Shown here one piece after another: positions 33,481 through 41,883 of a stretch of 64,000 nucleotides of DNA. Numbering within the stretch: position 1 is the stretch's first letter; each line of letters starts with the position of its first letter. The DNA comes from Streptomyces sp. NBC_00878 (GTDB lineage Bacteria > Actinomycetota > Actinomycetes > Streptomycetales > Streptomycetaceae): contig NZ_JAPEOK010000001.1 in the NCBI RefSeq assembly GCF_026341515.1, forward strand, positions 496,001 to 560,000, read 5' to 3'. Under the pieces are notes generated by a model. It was not told the origin of the DNA, ran no database searches, and saw only the letters and a list, made by a program, of their open reading frames with translations. Position numbers and translations under genes: made by a program.

Positions 33481-34739
33481 GGGGTGCGCTGGGCGAACTC
33501 GCCCGCCGCCTCCCGTTCCGCCGTCTTCTCTCCCGGCCCCGCCATCGGCTCGATCCCGCCAGCGCCTCGGCGTCGTGCGCGCCGCGGCCCCGGCCACCGC
33601 ACCCCGCGCCCGCCTGTGACCGCCACCGCGCCCAGCAGGGCGAGGGCGGTGGCGGGTGCCAGTACCGCCCACGGGGCCCGTTCCGCGTACGGCTGGTTCT
33701 CGGACAGGAGCAGGCCCCACTCCGGGGACGGCGGTTGCGCGCCGAGGCAGAGGAAGCCCAGGGCCGCGAGGGCCAGGGCGACGCCGGGCAGGCGTAGCAG
33801 TGCGTGGCGTACGACCGGAGGCAGGACGGCCGGGAGGAGTTCGTGGCGGAGCAACTGGAAGGGGCCCGCGCCCAGGGCCCGGGTCGCCGTCAAGTGCGTG
33901 GTGGCGAGCTCCTGTTGGAGCAGGGCCGAGGTGTGGGCCGCGAGCGGTGCCCACGCCACCGCGGTCACCGCGAGGGCGGGGGTGAACGGACCGCTGCCCG
34001 CGACGCCCGTGGCGAGGAGGGCCGCCAGGACGGGCGGTACGGAGTTGACCGTGTCGACCAGCGGGCCGGAGAGCCGTGGCAGCAGGCCCAGCAGAACGCC
34101 GAGGAGCAGGGCTGCCGCGCTCACGGCGACGGCCAGGGCCAGGGTGCTCAACGCACCGTGGCCGACCCGGGCCAGCACATCGCGCCCAAGCGCGTCCGTG
34201 CCGAACGGGTGTGCCCAGGAAGGGGATTGGAGCCGCGCCGTGGTGTCCAGTCGCAAGGGGTCCCGGGTGAGGCCCAGCGCGACGACCGCGAGCAGCAGTC
34301 CGCCGTACAGCAGGGGCAGGGTCGTGGGCCGGGGCGGTGTCGGGCGGTGCAAAGAAGAGAGAGCGCCGTCGCGCAGGGCCGGGCCTATCAGGAGTCGTGC
34401 CGTGAGCCTGGTCAGGCCTCCGGCGGCCGCCGCCAGCAGGACGAGCGCGAGGGTGCCTGCCTGGAGGACGGGCAGGTCCTGGGCCACCGCGGCCTGGAGG
34501 GTCAGCCGGCCGAGCCCGGGGATGTCGAAGACCTGCTCCACGGCGACCGCGCCGCCGGTCAGGCCGACGACGAACAGCCCGAAGTTCGGCAGCAGTCCGG
34601 GCACGCAGCGGCGCAGCACCTGCCGGGCGATGCTCCGGCCCGGGACCCCGCGCGCGGCGGCCGCCAGAGCCCACTGCTCGGCGAAAGCGCCTGGCAGCAG
34701 GCCGGCGACGAACCGGCGACGGCGCGGCAGGGAGCGCAT
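33456..34739 (-). pseudogene. 5'-truncated DppB-DppC fused peptide/metal ABC permease
   Basis: The 427-codon frame starts at ATG 34739 inside what should be DppB. The first 140 residues match only the C-terminal half of DppB-type permeases (RSIARQVLRRCVPGLLPNF, VFDIPGLGRLTLQAAVAQDLPVLQ). A full DppC-like half follows (HPFGTDALGRDVLARVGHG, TRALGAGPFQLLRHELLP, PEWGLLLSE). The N-terminal four helices of DppB are absent and no substrate-binding or ATPase gene is nearby, so it is probably nonfunctional. The C terminus (about 390-427) runs into sequence overlapping the transporter remnant, suggesting a deletion that removed the ATPase genes. Confidence 0.68.
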
Positions 34740-34840
34740 GGTCTCTGTTCTTTGCGTGGGGGGCTCGTTGCATGGGGGACGTGCGGGGAATGGTTTCTTC
34801 ACTTGGTGCGGACGACGCACGCGAAGCGGGTCCCTCAAGG

Positions 34841-35374
34841 TCAGGGCAGGGGCACTTCGAAGTGCACGATCCGCTGCCCGCCGCCGGGTTCCTCGCGCTC
34901 GTCGTGGACCACCTTGCCGAGGGACCGCCAGAACGCCTCGGCGCCGGGTCCCGCCGGGTCGGTGTGCAGATAGGCGGCGCGGTAGCCGCCGTCCGCCGCC
35001 GCGAAGTCGAGGAGTTCGCCGACCAGCCGCCGGGCCAGGCCCTGCCGCCGACCCTCGCGGCGCACGTACACACGGCGCAGCTGGGCGGTGCCCCCGGAGG
35101 GGTAGCGCTGGGCGAGGCGGCACGGGTTGGGCGGATGGGCCGGGCCGCGGGAGTCGAGTGCGGCGGTCGCGACCACCGTGCCGTCCCGCTCGTCGAGGGC
35201 GACCAGCAGGGTGTGCCGGTCGGGCGCGAGGTAGAAGGCGTCCAGGTCGATGATGTCCCGGTGCCAGCGCGGTACGTACCCGGTGCCGAAGTCCCGGTAG
35301 ACGGTGTCGAGCATCACGGACCGCGCGCCGTCGAGATCGTCGGGGGTCGCCGTTCTTATGCAGTAGTCGCGCAC
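34841..35374 (-). CDS. GNAT family N-acetyltransferase
   Basis: 177 aa. Motif A region VYVRREGRRQGLARRLVGELLDFA supplies the acetyl-CoA pyrophosphate loop; the N terminus YCIRTATPDDLDGARSVMLD is typical of GNATs. Substrate unknown. It ends 101 bp before the truncated permease on the same strand and may have belonged to that transport operon. Intact. Confidence 0.87.
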   Translation of the reverse strand: MRDYCIRTATPDDLDGARSVMLDTVYRDFGTGYVPRWHRDIIDLDAFYLAPDRHTLLVALDERDGTVVATAALDSRGPAHPPNPCRLAQRYPSGGTAQLRRVYVRREGRRQGLARRLVGELLDFAAADGGYRAAYLHTDPAGPGAEAFWRSLGKVVHDEREEPGGGQRIVHFEVPLP

Positions 35375-35440
35375 TTGCGCATCACATGCATTAAGCCTGA
35401 ACGGATCCGTCCGGAGTAAGGCCGTTCCGATCCGACCGCT

Positions 35441-35899
35441 CTAGGTGGCGTCCACTCGCCGCCACGAGCCCTTCCACACGACCCACACATGGCCGTCGGG
35501 CCCGTGGTGCACGTTCAGTCCGTCGACGACGGCGAGCAGGGGCAGGTTCCTGGCGCCGGCCTGGTCGCAGGAGTCGAGTGAGACCTTGACGTCGTCGGTG
35601 GCCGCGACGGTGATGCCGGTGAGGTCCGCCGTGAGCACGATCCGGCACGTGTCGGCGGCGCTGCGCGCCAGCAGGCATTTGCTCGCGGAGCGGCCGGCGT
35701 CGAGAACCGGGGCGACGAAGGACGGCGGGGCATCGATCACCCGCGTCACCTCCACGGCTGCCGCCTCGGCGGCGCACTCACCGTCCGCGCGGGCGAAATG
35801 AGCGGTGAACTCCATCTCCCGCACCGGCTCCATGGGGCCGCGCTCGGTCAGCAGTGACGGCCCGCCCGACGGAGTGTGTACCGGCGTTCCCACCGCCAA
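35441..35899 (-). CDS. hypothetical protein, possible degenerate HATPase fold
   Basis: 152 aa from GTG 35899, preceded by AAGGAGGG at 6-7 nt. Residues about 50-150 alternate strands and helices and end GLNVHHGPDGHVWVVWKGSW, which resembles the last strands of anti-sigma HATPase domains (WGV..P.GK.VWAEL). The N and G boxes for ATP are not evident. It is divergent from a STAS protein gene 289 bp away, which fits a sigma-regulation role, but the assignment is tentative. Confidence 0.6.
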   Translation of the reverse strand: MAVGTPVHTPSGGPSLLTERGPMEPVREMEFTAHFARADGECAAEAAAVEVTRVIDAPPSFVAPVLDAGRSASKCLLARSAADTCRIVLTADLTGITVAATDDVKVSLDSCDQAGARNLPLLAVVDGLNVHHGPDGHVWVVWKGSWRRVDAT

Positions 35900-36187
35900 C
35901 CCTCCTTGGTCAGACAGTTCATGGACCAGCTCATGGACGAGCCCATGGACAGATGCATGAACAACAGTGCGGCCGAGATCCGCGGCAGCACGGCGACCCT
36001 ACGTCCGCAACAGACCCTTGCACAGGCCGTGTTGAGTAAACACAAAGACCAAAAGTCAACCGCTGCTACTGAAATTCACCGAGTCGGGTGAACTAGATCT
36101 TGCGGACGCCGCGGCATGGATGGTTCCGGCGCGGTTGGGGTAACTACCGAGATCCAGCACGCCCTCCCCTGCAGAGGTGGAGCCGAC

Positions 36188-36640
36188 ATGTCGCCGGAAT
36201 TTCATGACCAGGCCCCCGGACTCCCCGAGCGCGGCACGGCGGAGCCCGGAGTCCCCACGGCGAATCCGTATGCCCACAGCTATCCGAGCGGCGGGTTCAC
36301 CGTCGTCGAGGTGCGGGGCGAGATCGACATGGCGACGGCCGACGCACTGACCGAGCATCTGGACGCGGCGACCTCGGCCCCGGCCCCCCGGGTCCTGGTC
36401 GACCTCCGCCGGGTCGCCTTCATCGACTGCTCCGGGCTGCGCGTGCTGTGCCGGGCCGACCGCCGGGCGAAGGAACGGGGCGGCTCCCTGCGCCTCGTCT
36501 CCGACCAGCCGCGCATCCACCGGTTGCTCCGCGCCTCGGGGCTCCTCAACCGCTTCCCGCCCCTGCCGACGCTTCCGTCTCCGTCGCTTCCGCCCCCGTC
36601 CCGCCCGGAGAGCGAACCACCGTCCTTCGCACCGCGCTGA
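36188..36640 (+). CDS. STAS domain anti-sigma factor antagonist
   Basis: 150 aa from ATG 36188 with GGTGGAG 6 nt upstream. STAS core about 35-125: FTVVEVRGEIDMATADALTEHL, LVDLRRVAFIDCSGLRVL (phosphorylatable Ser in DCSG) and LRLVSDQPRIHRLLRASGL. A Pro/Ser-rich tail follows. Such proteins free a sigma factor by binding its anti-sigma when dephosphorylated, and the SpoIIE phosphatases in this window are candidate activators. The region between this gene and 35899 has no other gene. Confidence 0.87.
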   Translation: MSPEFHDQAPGLPERGTAEPGVPTANPYAHSYPSGGFTVVEVRGEIDMATADALTEHLDAATSAPAPRVLVDLRRVAFIDCSGLRVLCRADRRAKERGGSLRLVSDQPRIHRLLRASGLLNRFPPLPTLPSPSLPPPSRPESEPPSFAPR

Positions 36641-36668
36641 CCCACACCCGGCAGCACGCGGAGAACGC

Positions 36669-37040
36669 TCAAAGCGTCTTCGTGAACCGCTGAAGGTACG
36701 CGTGGAGAGCGGCCGAGCCCTCCAGCCCGCTCCCGCTCCCGCTCCGGCTCCGGCTCCGGCTCCGCAGATGCAACGCGCGCTCCCGTCCCGCCAGTTCGGC
36801 CCGTACGCGCTCGGGGCTGCCGGTGGTGCGCAGTTCGGCCAGGACCGATTCGATGGTGGAGAACGGGTGGTGACCGCGCCGCGACAGGGCGACGATCCGC
36901 GCCATCCGCGCCTCGAACGCGGAGTAGCGGCGGTACCCCGTCCCCTTCTCCCGCGTGGGCCGCAGCAGGCCGCGGACCTCCCACAGGCGCAGTACGGGGG
37001 TCTGTACGCCGATGGCGTCGGCGACCTCACCGATGCGCAT
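36669..37040 (-). CDS. MerR-type HTH regulator, probably truncated
   Basis: 123 aa from ATG 37040. MerR HTH: MRIGEVADAIGVQTPVLRLWEVRGLLRPTREKGTGYRRYS, then a short helix ending in AELAGRERALHLRS. An in-frame GTG near 37101 would add about 20 residues (VIRVVYGRPVTGLQVGRGG) that look like the tail of a preceding domain, so a 5' part may be lost. The C-terminal region contains an Arg-Ser/Gly-Ser run encoded by GGAGC(C/G)-type hexanucleotide repeats. Convergent with the STAS gene, 28 bp apart. Confidence 0.72.
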   Translation of the reverse strand: MRIGEVADAIGVQTPVLRLWEVRGLLRPTREKGTGYRRYSAFEARMARIVALSRRGHHPFSTIESVLAELRTTGSPERVRAELAGRERALHLRSRSRSRSGSGSGLEGSAALHAYLQRFTKTL

Positions 37041-37336
37041 CCCGCCACGGCCGACCTGAAGCCCGGTGACGGGTCGGCCGTATACGACTCGGATCACCGT
37101 GAGGTGGGGGCATGGAGCATCATCACTCCGGAATGACAGCGGATTGACACCGGTTATGACCGGGATGACTCCGGACTGGCGCCGGAATGACGCCGGGGTC
37201 GGCGGAGACGGCCCCACTCCGTCTCCGCCGACCCCTGTTGCGAGATCGCGTGGCACTCCGCGACGGGACTCGCACTCCCCATCCGCATCTGCGGGCCTCC
37301 GTCGACGCACTCGGGGGACCGCGCGACCCCGGTCTC

Positions 37337-37768
37337 TCAGAACGTGAAGACGGTCACCCCGTAGGAGTTCTTCACGCACTCGTTGGCGAAGGTGTTTTCG
37401 AAGGACACCCGCTTGCCCTGCCAGACTCCGTCGACCGTGACGACGACGGGATCGTATTCGCGGGTGCAGTTGGCCACGGATCTGCCGAGCAGGGCGCCGA
37501 AGTTTCCTCCGGTGGCCCCGAGTTCCGCGCAGGCCGACGCCGCGGCCGGGTGGGTTCCCGAGGCGGTCGGCGCACAGCTCAGGGTGACCGCGCGTTCGGG
37601 AGCGACGTCGGCCGCGAGCTCGCCGTGGCCCATGGTGAGCACCAGGGAGGAGGGGGCGTAGAGGGAGTTCGGCGAGGGGGTGGCGGCGAGGGCGTTCCCG
37701 GTGAGAGGTCCGCAGACGGCGGTGGCCGTCAGAGTCATCGTCGCTGCCCAGCGCGCGGTGTTCGGCAT
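37337..37768 (-). CDS. subtilisin inhibitor-like (SSI family) protease inhibitor
   Basis: 143 aa from ATG 37768 (GGAAGG 9 nt upstream). Signal peptide to about residue 29 (ALAA). Mature part carries four Cys at 65, 80, 101 and 131; their 15- and 30-residue spacings match the two disulfides of [24 protein letters not shown] is the SSI signature. The reactive-site segment CTREYDPVV places Arg103 at the P1 position where SSI has Met, predicting inhibition of trypsin-like proteases. Secreted; may protect against the cell's own enzymes such as the protease at 20458. Confidence 0.92.
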   Translation of the reverse strand: MPNTARWAATMTLTATAVCGPLTGNALAATPSPNSLYAPSSLVLTMGHGELAADVAPERAVTLSCAPTASGTHPAAASACAELGATGGNFGALLGRSVANCTREYDPVVVTVDGVWQGKRVSFENTFANECVKNSYGVTVFTF

Positions 37769-38077
37769 TGTGTGCATCCTTCCGCTCGGTTGGTTGCCGA
37801 ACCGGCTCGGTCGAGTGCCGGTTCGGCGAGCGCGAGTCTGCCGAGTCCGCGACGGAAACACACGTCGACCCCACGCGTTTCAGTAACCTTGCGTATTGAA
37901 TCAGTGGCGTGAAGTTACGGAATTCGAACACGTCGACCCCGAAACTGAGCGGACTCTCCGTGCCCGAGCGGACACGCTGGCCGGATCTGCACTGCTCAGC
38001 AATGGGCCTGAAACATTCCGCTTCCAGCTGAGTCCCGAACCCTTGCATCCCGGCGGCATGCGAGTAATCGTCATTAC
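37769..38077. other. divergent promoter region with candidate leaderless promoter
   Basis: 309 bp without a gene. Towards the right gene, TTGCAT (38044-38049) and TAATCG (38065-38070) are 15-16 bp apart, and the TSS would fall at the ATG 38078. GTAAT-CGTC-ATTAC (38064-38077) is a perfect inverted repeat overlapping that -10. No ribosome site is visible. Confidence 0.4.
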
Positions 38078-38704
38078 ATGATTACAGCCGAACAGCACGA
38101 GAAATTGCGCGGCTGGTTCGCCGGCCGCCTGCCCGACGATCTCTTCGAGAGCCTCGGCGAGGTCACGGTGGACCGCGAGGAGATCACCGTCATCGGCCGC
38201 ATTCCCGAACCCCGGCTCGCCGAGAACGCCTCGGACGCCGAGCGGAAGGCGGCCGTCGGCTCCCGGATCCAGGAGTTCCGCGAGCGCACCCGCGACGCAC
38301 GGGTCGCCGTGGCCCGCGAGGCCGAGCACCGCTTCGACAAGAAGGTCTCGTGGGGTGTGGAGTGCGGTGACGAGCGCGCCCTGTTCACACACGTCGCGGC
38401 ACCCGTCATGACCCGGCTGCGGCAGCCCCAGCGGCAGGTCCTCGACACCCTGATCGCCGCCGGTGTCGCCCGCAGCCGCAGCGAGGCGCTCGCCTGGTGC
38501 GTACGCCTCGTCGAGCGCCACGCGGACGACTGGCTCACGGAGCTGCGGGACTCGCTGGAGCATGTGCGGCGGGTCCGCGCGCAGGGGCCCGACGGCCCGG
38601 AGCCCCAGGACAACTCGCCGTCCGACACCTCACCGTCCGACACCACGTCAGACACGTCGGCCGAGGCGACAGCCGAGACTCCGGACGACAAGCCCACCAC
38701 CTAG
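38078..38704 (+). CDS. conserved actinobacterial protein of unknown function
   Basis: 208 aa. Starts ITAEQHEKLRGWFAGRLPDDLF. The middle has a charged helix (ERTRDARVAVAREAEHRFDKKVSWGVECGDERALFTH), then PQRQVLDTLIAAGVARSRSEALAWCVRLV, a ribbon-helix-helix-like segment. The C-terminal 40 residues are a Pro/Ser/Thr/Asp-rich tail. The family is familiar from Streptomyces genomes but has no assigned function; a DNA-binding or partitioning accessory role is a guess. Sequence after the stop continues Thr/Pro/Lys-rich in another frame, so the tail may vary in length. Confidence 0.82.
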   Translation: MITAEQHEKLRGWFAGRLPDDLFESLGEVTVDREEITVIGRIPEPRLAENASDAERKAAVGSRIQEFRERTRDARVAVAREAEHRFDKKVSWGVECGDERALFTHVAAPVMTRLRQPQRQVLDTLIAAGVARSRSEALAWCVRLVERHADDWLTELRDSLEHVRRVRAQGPDGPEPQDNSPSDTSPSDTTSDTSAEATAETPDDKPTT

Positions 38705-39012
38705 CCAGCCCACCGACAGTCCACGCCCAAGCGGGCCCACCGCCAAGCCCACCACGAAGCCCACCGACAGCTGACACGCGACAGGCCACGGTGTCGCATT
38801 CGTCCACTCACAACCACAAAGATGGATGGTCCATCCACTGGTGCGGTTCTCTGCCCGGCCCTTAGCGTCGGCAGACCACCGCACCATGGGACGGCTTCCC
38901 CGCGCTCCGCACACCCTTGTGACAGCGACACGCCGTCCGGCCAGCCGCGTCACCACGCGCTCCCCCGCCCTGCCGCCCCTCCGGGGTGCCGGTCCTTCGC
39001 TGGAGCCCCTCC
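38705..39012. other. intergenic region before the NCS1 permease
   Basis: 308 bp. The first 70 bp repeat AAGCCCACC-like units echoing the preceding gene's tail. A palindrome at 38823-38837 is listed separately. No gene seen. Confidence 0.4.
38823..38837. promoter_or_regulatory. TGGATGG-T-CCATCCA operator-like palindrome
   Basis: Perfect 7-bp arms around one base, about 176 bp before the NCS1 permease start. Candidate site for a purine/pyrimidine-responsive regulator; no regulator gene is adjacent. Confidence 0.45.
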
Positions 39013-40596
39013 TTGTCCCAGAACTCCCCCGCCACGCCGCCGCCCTCGCTCACGGAGGTCGAGCCGTACGGCGTCGAGCGGATCCCCGACGCGGACCGGT
39101 CCGCGAGCCCGCTCGACCTCTTCCGGCTCGCCTTCGGCGGCGCGAACACCTTCTCCACCTGTGTGCTCGGGGCCTTCCCCATTCTCTTCGGCCTGTCCTT
39201 CTGGCAGGGGCTCGCGGCGACGCTCCTCGGGGTGGTCGCGGGCGCGCTGATCCTGTGTCCGATGGCCGTCTTCGGTCCGGTCAACGGCACGAACAACGCC
39301 GTCTCCTCCTCCGCCCACCTGGGCGTGCACGGCCGGGTCGTCGGTTCGTTCCTGCCGCTGCTCACGGCGGTCGCGTTCTTCTCCATCTCGGTGTGGAGCT
39401 CGGGTGACGCCCTGGTCGGCGGCGCCCACCGCCTCTTCGGCCTGCCGCGCGGCGACCTCTCGTACGTCGTCGCGTACGGGCTGTTCGCCGTGCTGGTGCT
39501 CGCGGTGTGCGTGTACGGGTTCCGGTTCATGCTGTTCGTCAACAAGGTCGCGGTGACCTCGGCGACCCTGCTGTTCCTGCTCGGCGCGGTGGCCTTCGCC
39601 GGGGACTTCGACCCCTCGTACGCGGGGATCTTCACGGCGTCGGCCGACGCGGCGACGCGGGATCTGTTCTGGCCGTCGTTCATCGGCTCCGCGCTGATCG
39701 TGCTGTCGAACCCGGTGTCCTTCGGCGCGTTCCTCGGTGACTGGTCGCGCTACATCCCGGCGAGCACGCCGCGCCGCAGGGTGATCGGCGCCGCGTTCCT
39801 GTCGCAGATCTCGACCCTGCTGCCGTTCGTTTTCGGCCTGGCGACGGCGAGCATCATCGCGGCCCAGGCACCGGAGTACGTCGACCCCGCGGCCCCGGAC
39901 TTCGTGGGCGGGCTGCTGGCCATCTCGCCGAGCTGGTTCTTCCTGCCGGTGTGTCTGCTCGCGCTGATCGGCGGCATGGCGACGGGCACGACCGCGCTGT
40001 ACGGGACCGGGCTCGACTTCTCGTCCGTGTTCCCCCGGCTGTCCCGGGTCCAGGCGACGGTGCTGGTGGGCGTGCTGTCCATCGCGTTCATCTTCGTCGG
40101 GCGCTTCGGCTTCGACCTCGTACAGAGCATCTCGACGTTCGCCACGATGATCATCACGTGTACGACGCCCTGGATGGTCGTGATGATGCTGGGCTTCCTC
40201 ACCCGGCGTGGCTGGTACGACCCCGACGCGCTGCAGGTCTTCAACCGGCGTCAGCGGGGCGGCCGATACTGGTTCACGCACGGCTGGAACTGGCGCGGGA
40301 TGACCGCCTGGTGGGTCTCCGCCGTGATCGGCGTCCTCTTCACGAACATCCCCGGCCAGTTCGTGGGCCCGCTCGGTGACCTGGCCGACGGGGTCGACAT
40401 CGGCCTGCCGCTCTCCCTCGCTGTCTCGGCCGTGCTGTTCCTGTCGCTGCTGTGGTTCTTCCCCGAACCGCGAGCGGTGTACGGGCCCGAGGGCGCCCGA
40501 CTGGTCCGTACCGTCGACGTACCGGTGCCGCCGATCACCGGTCCGGGGAGCGAGGCGGACGGGAAGCGACCGGTGCCGGCGGCCGAGGGCACCTGA
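39013..40596 (+). CDS. NCS1 family nucleobase/cytosine permease
   Basis: 527 aa from TTG 39013, preceded by TGGAG at 7 nt; an in-frame GTG at 38986 is the alternative. About 12 TM helices. Family features: VEPYGVERIPDADR, DLFRLAFGGANTFSTCVLGAFPI, FGPVNGTNNAVSSSAHLGVHGRVVGS and the cytosolic loop LGDWSRYIP. NCS1 carriers import cytosine, purines, allantoin or hydantoins with cations; the substrate cannot be chosen. C-terminal 30 residues are hydrophilic. Confidence 0.88.
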   Translation: MSQNSPATPPPSLTEVEPYGVERIPDADRSASPLDLFRLAFGGANTFSTCVLGAFPILFGLSFWQGLAATLLGVVAGALILCPMAVFGPVNGTNNAVSSSAHLGVHGRVVGSFLPLLTAVAFFSISVWSSGDALVGGAHRLFGLPRGDLSYVVAYGLFAVLVLAVCVYGFRFMLFVNKVAVTSATLLFLLGAVAFAGDFDPSYAGIFTASADAATRDLFWPSFIGSALIVLSNPVSFGAFLGDWSRYIPASTPRRRVIGAAFLSQISTLLPFVFGLATASIIAAQAPEYVDPAAPDFVGGLLAISPSWFFLPVCLLALIGGMATGTTALYGTGLDFSSVFPRLSRVQATVLVGVLSIAFIFVGRFGFDLVQSISTFATMIITCTTPWMVVMMLGFLTRRGWYDPDALQVFNRRQRGGRYWFTHGWNWRGMTAWWVSAVIGVLFTNIPGQFVGPLGDLADGVDIGLPLSLAVSAVLFLSLLWFFPEPRAVYGPEGARLVRTVDVPVPPITGPGSEADGKRPVPAAEGT

Positions 40597-40695
40597 CGAG
40601 TTCTGAAGGCTTCTGACGACTTCGAAGGGCGAAAACCGGCCAGCTCGCTCCGCAGGGGCTCTCCGGGGAGCGGTGCCTTCATAGACTGCCCCGCC

Positions 40696-41697
40696 ATGGA
40701 AGAGATCTACGAGCTGGGCGCGATCACGTGTCCGTCCGGTGAGTTGGTGGTCCTCGACGGTGGTCACCTGGGCATGTGGAGCGGGGAGCGGTCGCCTGCG
40801 GAGGTGGACCCGGGGGCGTTCGGCGTCCATGATCCGGTGGTCGCCGCCGATGTGAGCGGGGCGAGCGACCTCGTGATCGCCGGTCCCGACGCCGACACCG
40901 CGGCCCACTCCTTCGGCCGGCAGCCCGGCCGGATGCTCCACGACATCCCGGCGTCCTCAGTCGCGCGGCTGCGTGCGCTCTTCGACGCGCACTGCCGGGA
41001 ACACGACTTCGACGCCCAACTGGAGGCCTGCGCCGAGCGGGTACCGCACCGGGAGCGGGTACGGCGCTGCGTGGCCCGGGGCGGCGGCTGCTTCCTGATG
41101 CACGGGGTGCCGGTCGTGGCGCTCGGCGGCCTGCCCCGCGACCGGGCGCTGCCGGTGCTGGCGTCCGGGGCCGGCATCGTGGTCCCGGTGGACCCAGCCC
41201 CGGCCGCCAAGAGCGTGGAGCTCGGCGACATCCGTGTCGACTGGGCCCGGCTGCTCTTCGGGGACGCCGACGCGCTGAACGCCTGGCAGCACGACGAGCC
41301 CGTGGACGGACTGGCCGACGTCGCGTTCTGGGGCGCCGCCGAGGAGGAGGCGGCCGCCGAGTTCGCGGCTCCCGCGCTCGGTGAGCCGGGCGAGGACGGG
41401 GTCAGGGGCTGGACGGGACTGACCGTGCCGGAGGCGATGCGCCGGGCCGGCGCCCTGTCCGACTGGAAGGACGCCGACCCGCGGCGGCGGTTGATGGTCG
41501 ACTTCCGCCCGCACTCCCACCACTGGCAGGTCATGCGCCAGGTCCGCGCCTCCGCGGTCGAGACCGGAACCGTCGAGGTCGGCGGCGCGCACGTGCTGTG
41601 CACGATGACCGGCCAGGGCGACGGCCACTTCCCCGTGTCGGCGGACCTCGGCCCGGCGGGCGAACTGGTCGCCGTGCGCGTGTCGTTCACGAGCTGA
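40696..41697 (+). CDS. hypothetical protein with DUF4241-like features
   Basis: 333 aa. Begins ELGAITCPSGELVVLDGG and ends GQGDGHFPVSADLGPAGELVAVRVSF, resembling the 'psG.l...DP' start and 'WGDG.YPV....D..G.vv.l..DF' end of DUF4241 proteins. The middle (120-270) is not recognised. Cytosolic, no signal peptide. 99 bp after the permease on the same strand, possibly a separate unit. Some DUF4241 proteins accompany toxin-immunity loci, but nothing of that kind is visible here. Confidence 0.68.
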   Translation: MEEIYELGAITCPSGELVVLDGGHLGMWSGERSPAEVDPGAFGVHDPVVAADVSGASDLVIAGPDADTAAHSFGRQPGRMLHDIPASSVARLRALFDAHCREHDFDAQLEACAERVPHRERVRRCVARGGGCFLMHGVPVVALGGLPRDRALPVLASGAGIVVPVDPAPAAKSVELGDIRVDWARLLFGDADALNAWQHDEPVDGLADVAFWGAAEEEAAAEFAAPALGEPGEDGVRGWTGLTVPEAMRRAGALSDWKDADPRRRLMVDFRPHSHHWQVMRQVRASAVETGTVEVGGAHVLCTMTGQGDGHFPVSADLGPAGELVAVRVSFTS

Positions 41698-41883
41698 GTC
41701 CGGCTCGTCCACCGCCTGAGCCCGACGCTCCCGGCGATCTTCGCGTCGGCGGTGGACGGATCTTGTCCCGCTCGTCAGGATCGTCGCAGGAACAGCGTCG
41801 TGTCAGTGGAAACAGGGCATGGTCTCCGGCGCGAACGGCACGGTCTCAGCGGCGAGGCCAAGGGCGAGAGGCGGGACGTACGG

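Noticed and set aside
35854..36045. short frames between 35899 and 36188
   Set aside because: No ribosome site and poor codon usage; the area is the divergent promoter of the STAS gene.
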